A DNA stretch of 6,368 nt, from contig CACXZL010000311.1 of the NCBI GenBank assembly GCA_902772085.1, positions 1 through 6,368 of the forward strand, in the 5' to 3' direction. The position numbers were made by a program, and so were the translations under genes. Source of the DNA: an uncultured Coriobacteriaceae bacterium (GTDB taxonomy: Bacteria > Actinomycetota > Coriobacteriia > Coriobacteriales > Atopobiaceae). Each line of letters starts with the position of its first letter. Positions within the stretch are counted from its first letter, which is position 1. Under the pieces are notes generated by a model. That model did not search any database and was not told the origin of the DNA. It saw nothing but the letters and a program-made list of their open reading frames with translations. Positions 5,639 to 6,368 of this stretch are shown in pieces.

Positions 5639-5971
5639 TCAGCGGCGCATCACCTCCGCGACCGGCGCGCCGGCCAGCAGGCACACCAGCTGCCCCCTGT
5701 CGATCGCGACGGCGGGCGAGCCGGCGGCGTCGCGCCCCCAGCGGATCGTGCCCTCGGCGAGCCTCACGTACCAAAGGCACCACGCGCCCGAGTCGTAGCG
5801 CAGCATCTTCGCCTTGCGCCGGTCCCGGCTCACGAAGCACCAGAGCGTGCCGTCGGCCGGGCCCTGGCCCAGCTCCGCCTCCACTATCGTCGCCAGCCTC
5901 TGTATGCCCGCCCGCATGTCCTGCGGGCGCGTCTGGACCATGATCCTGGGCGGGTTGGAGAACGGGTTCAC
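5639..5971 (-). CDS. tnpB: IS66 accessory protein TnpB
   Basis: This 110-residue protein belongs to the IS66 Orf2 (TnpB) family, an accessory protein needed for transposition of IS66-type elements; its biochemical role is not well established. It is not the RNA-guided TnpB of IS605 elements. The signature is clear: PPRIMVQTRPQDMRAGIQRLATIV near the N-terminus (residues 7-30; shown here only as a family landmark), then GTLWCFVSRDRRKAKML (41-57) and GAWCLWYVRLAEGTIRW (62-78). I chose GTG at 5971 because the GTGA overlaps the TGA stop of tnpA by four bases, the usual coupling in this family, and because the protein then starts VNPFSNPPRI, close to the family N-terminus. Longer readings upstream only run through tnpA in another frame. 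Full length, with no damage seen. Confidence 0.92.
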   Translation of the reverse strand: MNPFSNPPRIMVQTRPQDMRAGIQRLATIVEAELGQGPADGTLWCFVSRDRRKAKMLRYDSGAWCLWYVRLAEGTIRWGRDAAGSPAVAIDRGQLVCLLAGAPVAEVMRR

Positions 5972-6285
5972 AGCGACGCCGCCGCGCGCAGGACCACGGA
6001 AACCTCGCGCTCGCCCGCGCCGGCGGGCACGATCACCTCCACGCCGCCCACGCGCACGACGACCGGGGCGCCCGGCACGGTCGCGTGACCCTGGGGGCAG
6101 CATTCCGCCAGCTCGACGAACGCGGGGGCGAGAGCGCGCTCCCGCTCCTCCCGCAGCCTCCTCACCCAAACGTACATGGTCGCCGCCGGCACCCCGTTGG
6201 CCTCGCACCAGTCCTTGACCGTCATGCCGCTGTCCAGGCACTCCTCGGCCTGGGCGAGCCTCTCGTCAATGCTCATCCTCGTCAT
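5968..6285 (-). CDS. tnpA: IS66 TnpA, helix-turn-helix protein
   Basis: This 105-residue protein is the first gene of the IS66 operon. Residues about 9-46 form a helix-turn-helix of the transposase Orf A type (LDSGMTVKDWCEANGVP followed by TMYVWVRRLREE), expected to bind the ends of the IS. The second half has short hydrophobic strands (PVVVRVGGVEVIVP) typical of IS66 TnpA proteins. ATG 6285 is preferred over ATG 6276 because GGGAGG lies 8 bp before it. The stop overlaps the start of tnpB. Full length, with no damage seen. Confidence 0.88.
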   Translation of the reverse strand: MTRMSIDERLAQAEECLDSGMTVKDWCEANGVPAATMYVWVRRLREERERALAPAFVELAECCPQGHATVPGAPVVVRVGGVEVIVPAGAGEREVSVVLRAAASL

Positions 6286-6368
6286 ATGGCAATCCTCCCG
6301 TATGCCGTGCTGCCGATGAGAGAATTATCGGTTTGCAGGGCTGGAAACGGTAGATGCATATGTTTTGA
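6286..6368 (-). promoter_or_regulatory. Leader and possible promoter of the IS66 operon
   Basis: This stretch is richer in A and T than the rest and carries no gene. On the minus strand GATAAT (6324-6329) is a fair -10 box about 38 bp before the tnpA start; I see no good -35 at the right distance. CCGAT (6313-6317) and ATCGG (6327-6331) form a small inverted repeat that overlaps the -10 candidate and could be a protein site. The terminal inverted repeat of the IS should lie here or just beyond the edge, but I could not identify it. Confidence 0.3.
6294..6299 (-). promoter_or_regulatory. Ribosome binding site of tnpA
   Basis: On the minus strand GGGAGG lies 8 bp before the ATG at 6285. Confidence 0.7.

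Larger units (their letters stand above)
377..6368 (-). mobile_element. IS66-family insertion sequence, interrupted by a RIT element
   Basis: The gene order tnpA-tnpB-tnpC on the minus strand, with a GTGA overlap between tnpA and tnpB, is the standard IS66 layout. Without the 3,390-bp RIT element and one TTGCGG copy, about 2.6 kb of IS66 sequence remains, the usual size for the family. The left limit is set by the end of tnpC and the loss of the peptidase frame; the right limit lies in the last 80 bases or beyond the window. I compared the left border with the right 83 bases and found no convincing inverted repeat or 8-bp target duplication, so the outer limits are approximate. Its insertion appears to have broken the peptidase gene. 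Confidence 0.8.

Noticed and set aside
5639..5971. TnpB as an RNA-guided nuclease of the IS605 type
   Set aside because: It is only 110 residues, lacks RuvC motifs, and has the IS66 Orf2 signature; the shared name is a coincidence of nomenclature.

Overview
This GC-rich window looks like accessory DNA from a high-GC actinobacterium. I lean towards Coriobacteriia (gut relatives of Eggerthella, Olsenella or Collinsella), judging from the style of the membrane M28-type peptidase fragment and the IS66 proteins; this is an impression, not a search result. Everything in the window is explained by three nested layers.

Layer 1, the host gene: bases 1 to about 388 carry the 5' part of a membrane-anchored M28-family metallopeptidase (plus strand). 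It enters from the left edge and is cut off just after its third hydrophobic segment. Layer 2, an IS66-family insertion sequence on the minus strand: tnpA (5968-6285), tnpB (5639-5971) and tnpC (right part 4047-5599, left part 377-650). The tnpA end lies at or beyond the right edge, and I could not identify the IS66 terminal inverted repeats. Layer 3, a 3,390-bp element of three overlapping tyrosine recombinase genes (651-4040, plus strand) lying inside tnpC. Its layout is that of a recombinase-in-trio (RIT) element, with genes here called ritA, ritB and ritC and essentially no cargo.

The RIT boundaries can be read to the base. A 6-bp sequence TTGCGG sits on both sides (645-650 and 4041-4046). 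The element begins CTATGT and ends ACATAG. Removing the element plus one TTGCGG copy restores a 608-codon tnpC in frame, rejoining the DDE catalytic domain to the IS66 C-terminal domain. The element ends are rich in repeats: a 20-bp imperfect palindrome at the left tip, several copies of a YTATGTGCY motif, a perfect 37-bp tandem duplication on the left, and an exact 29-bp inverted copy of its core on the right. A perfect 12-bp palindrome lies just upstream of the ritA ribosome binding site.

The three recombinases are probably made from one transcript (overlapping genes, translational coupling) and probably act together on the element ends. The IS66 proteins would normally mobilise the outer element, but its TnpC now lacks the last 89 native residues, so the IS66 copy is probably disabled in cis. 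The rit genes and tnpC are convergent and meet at the right end of the RIT element.
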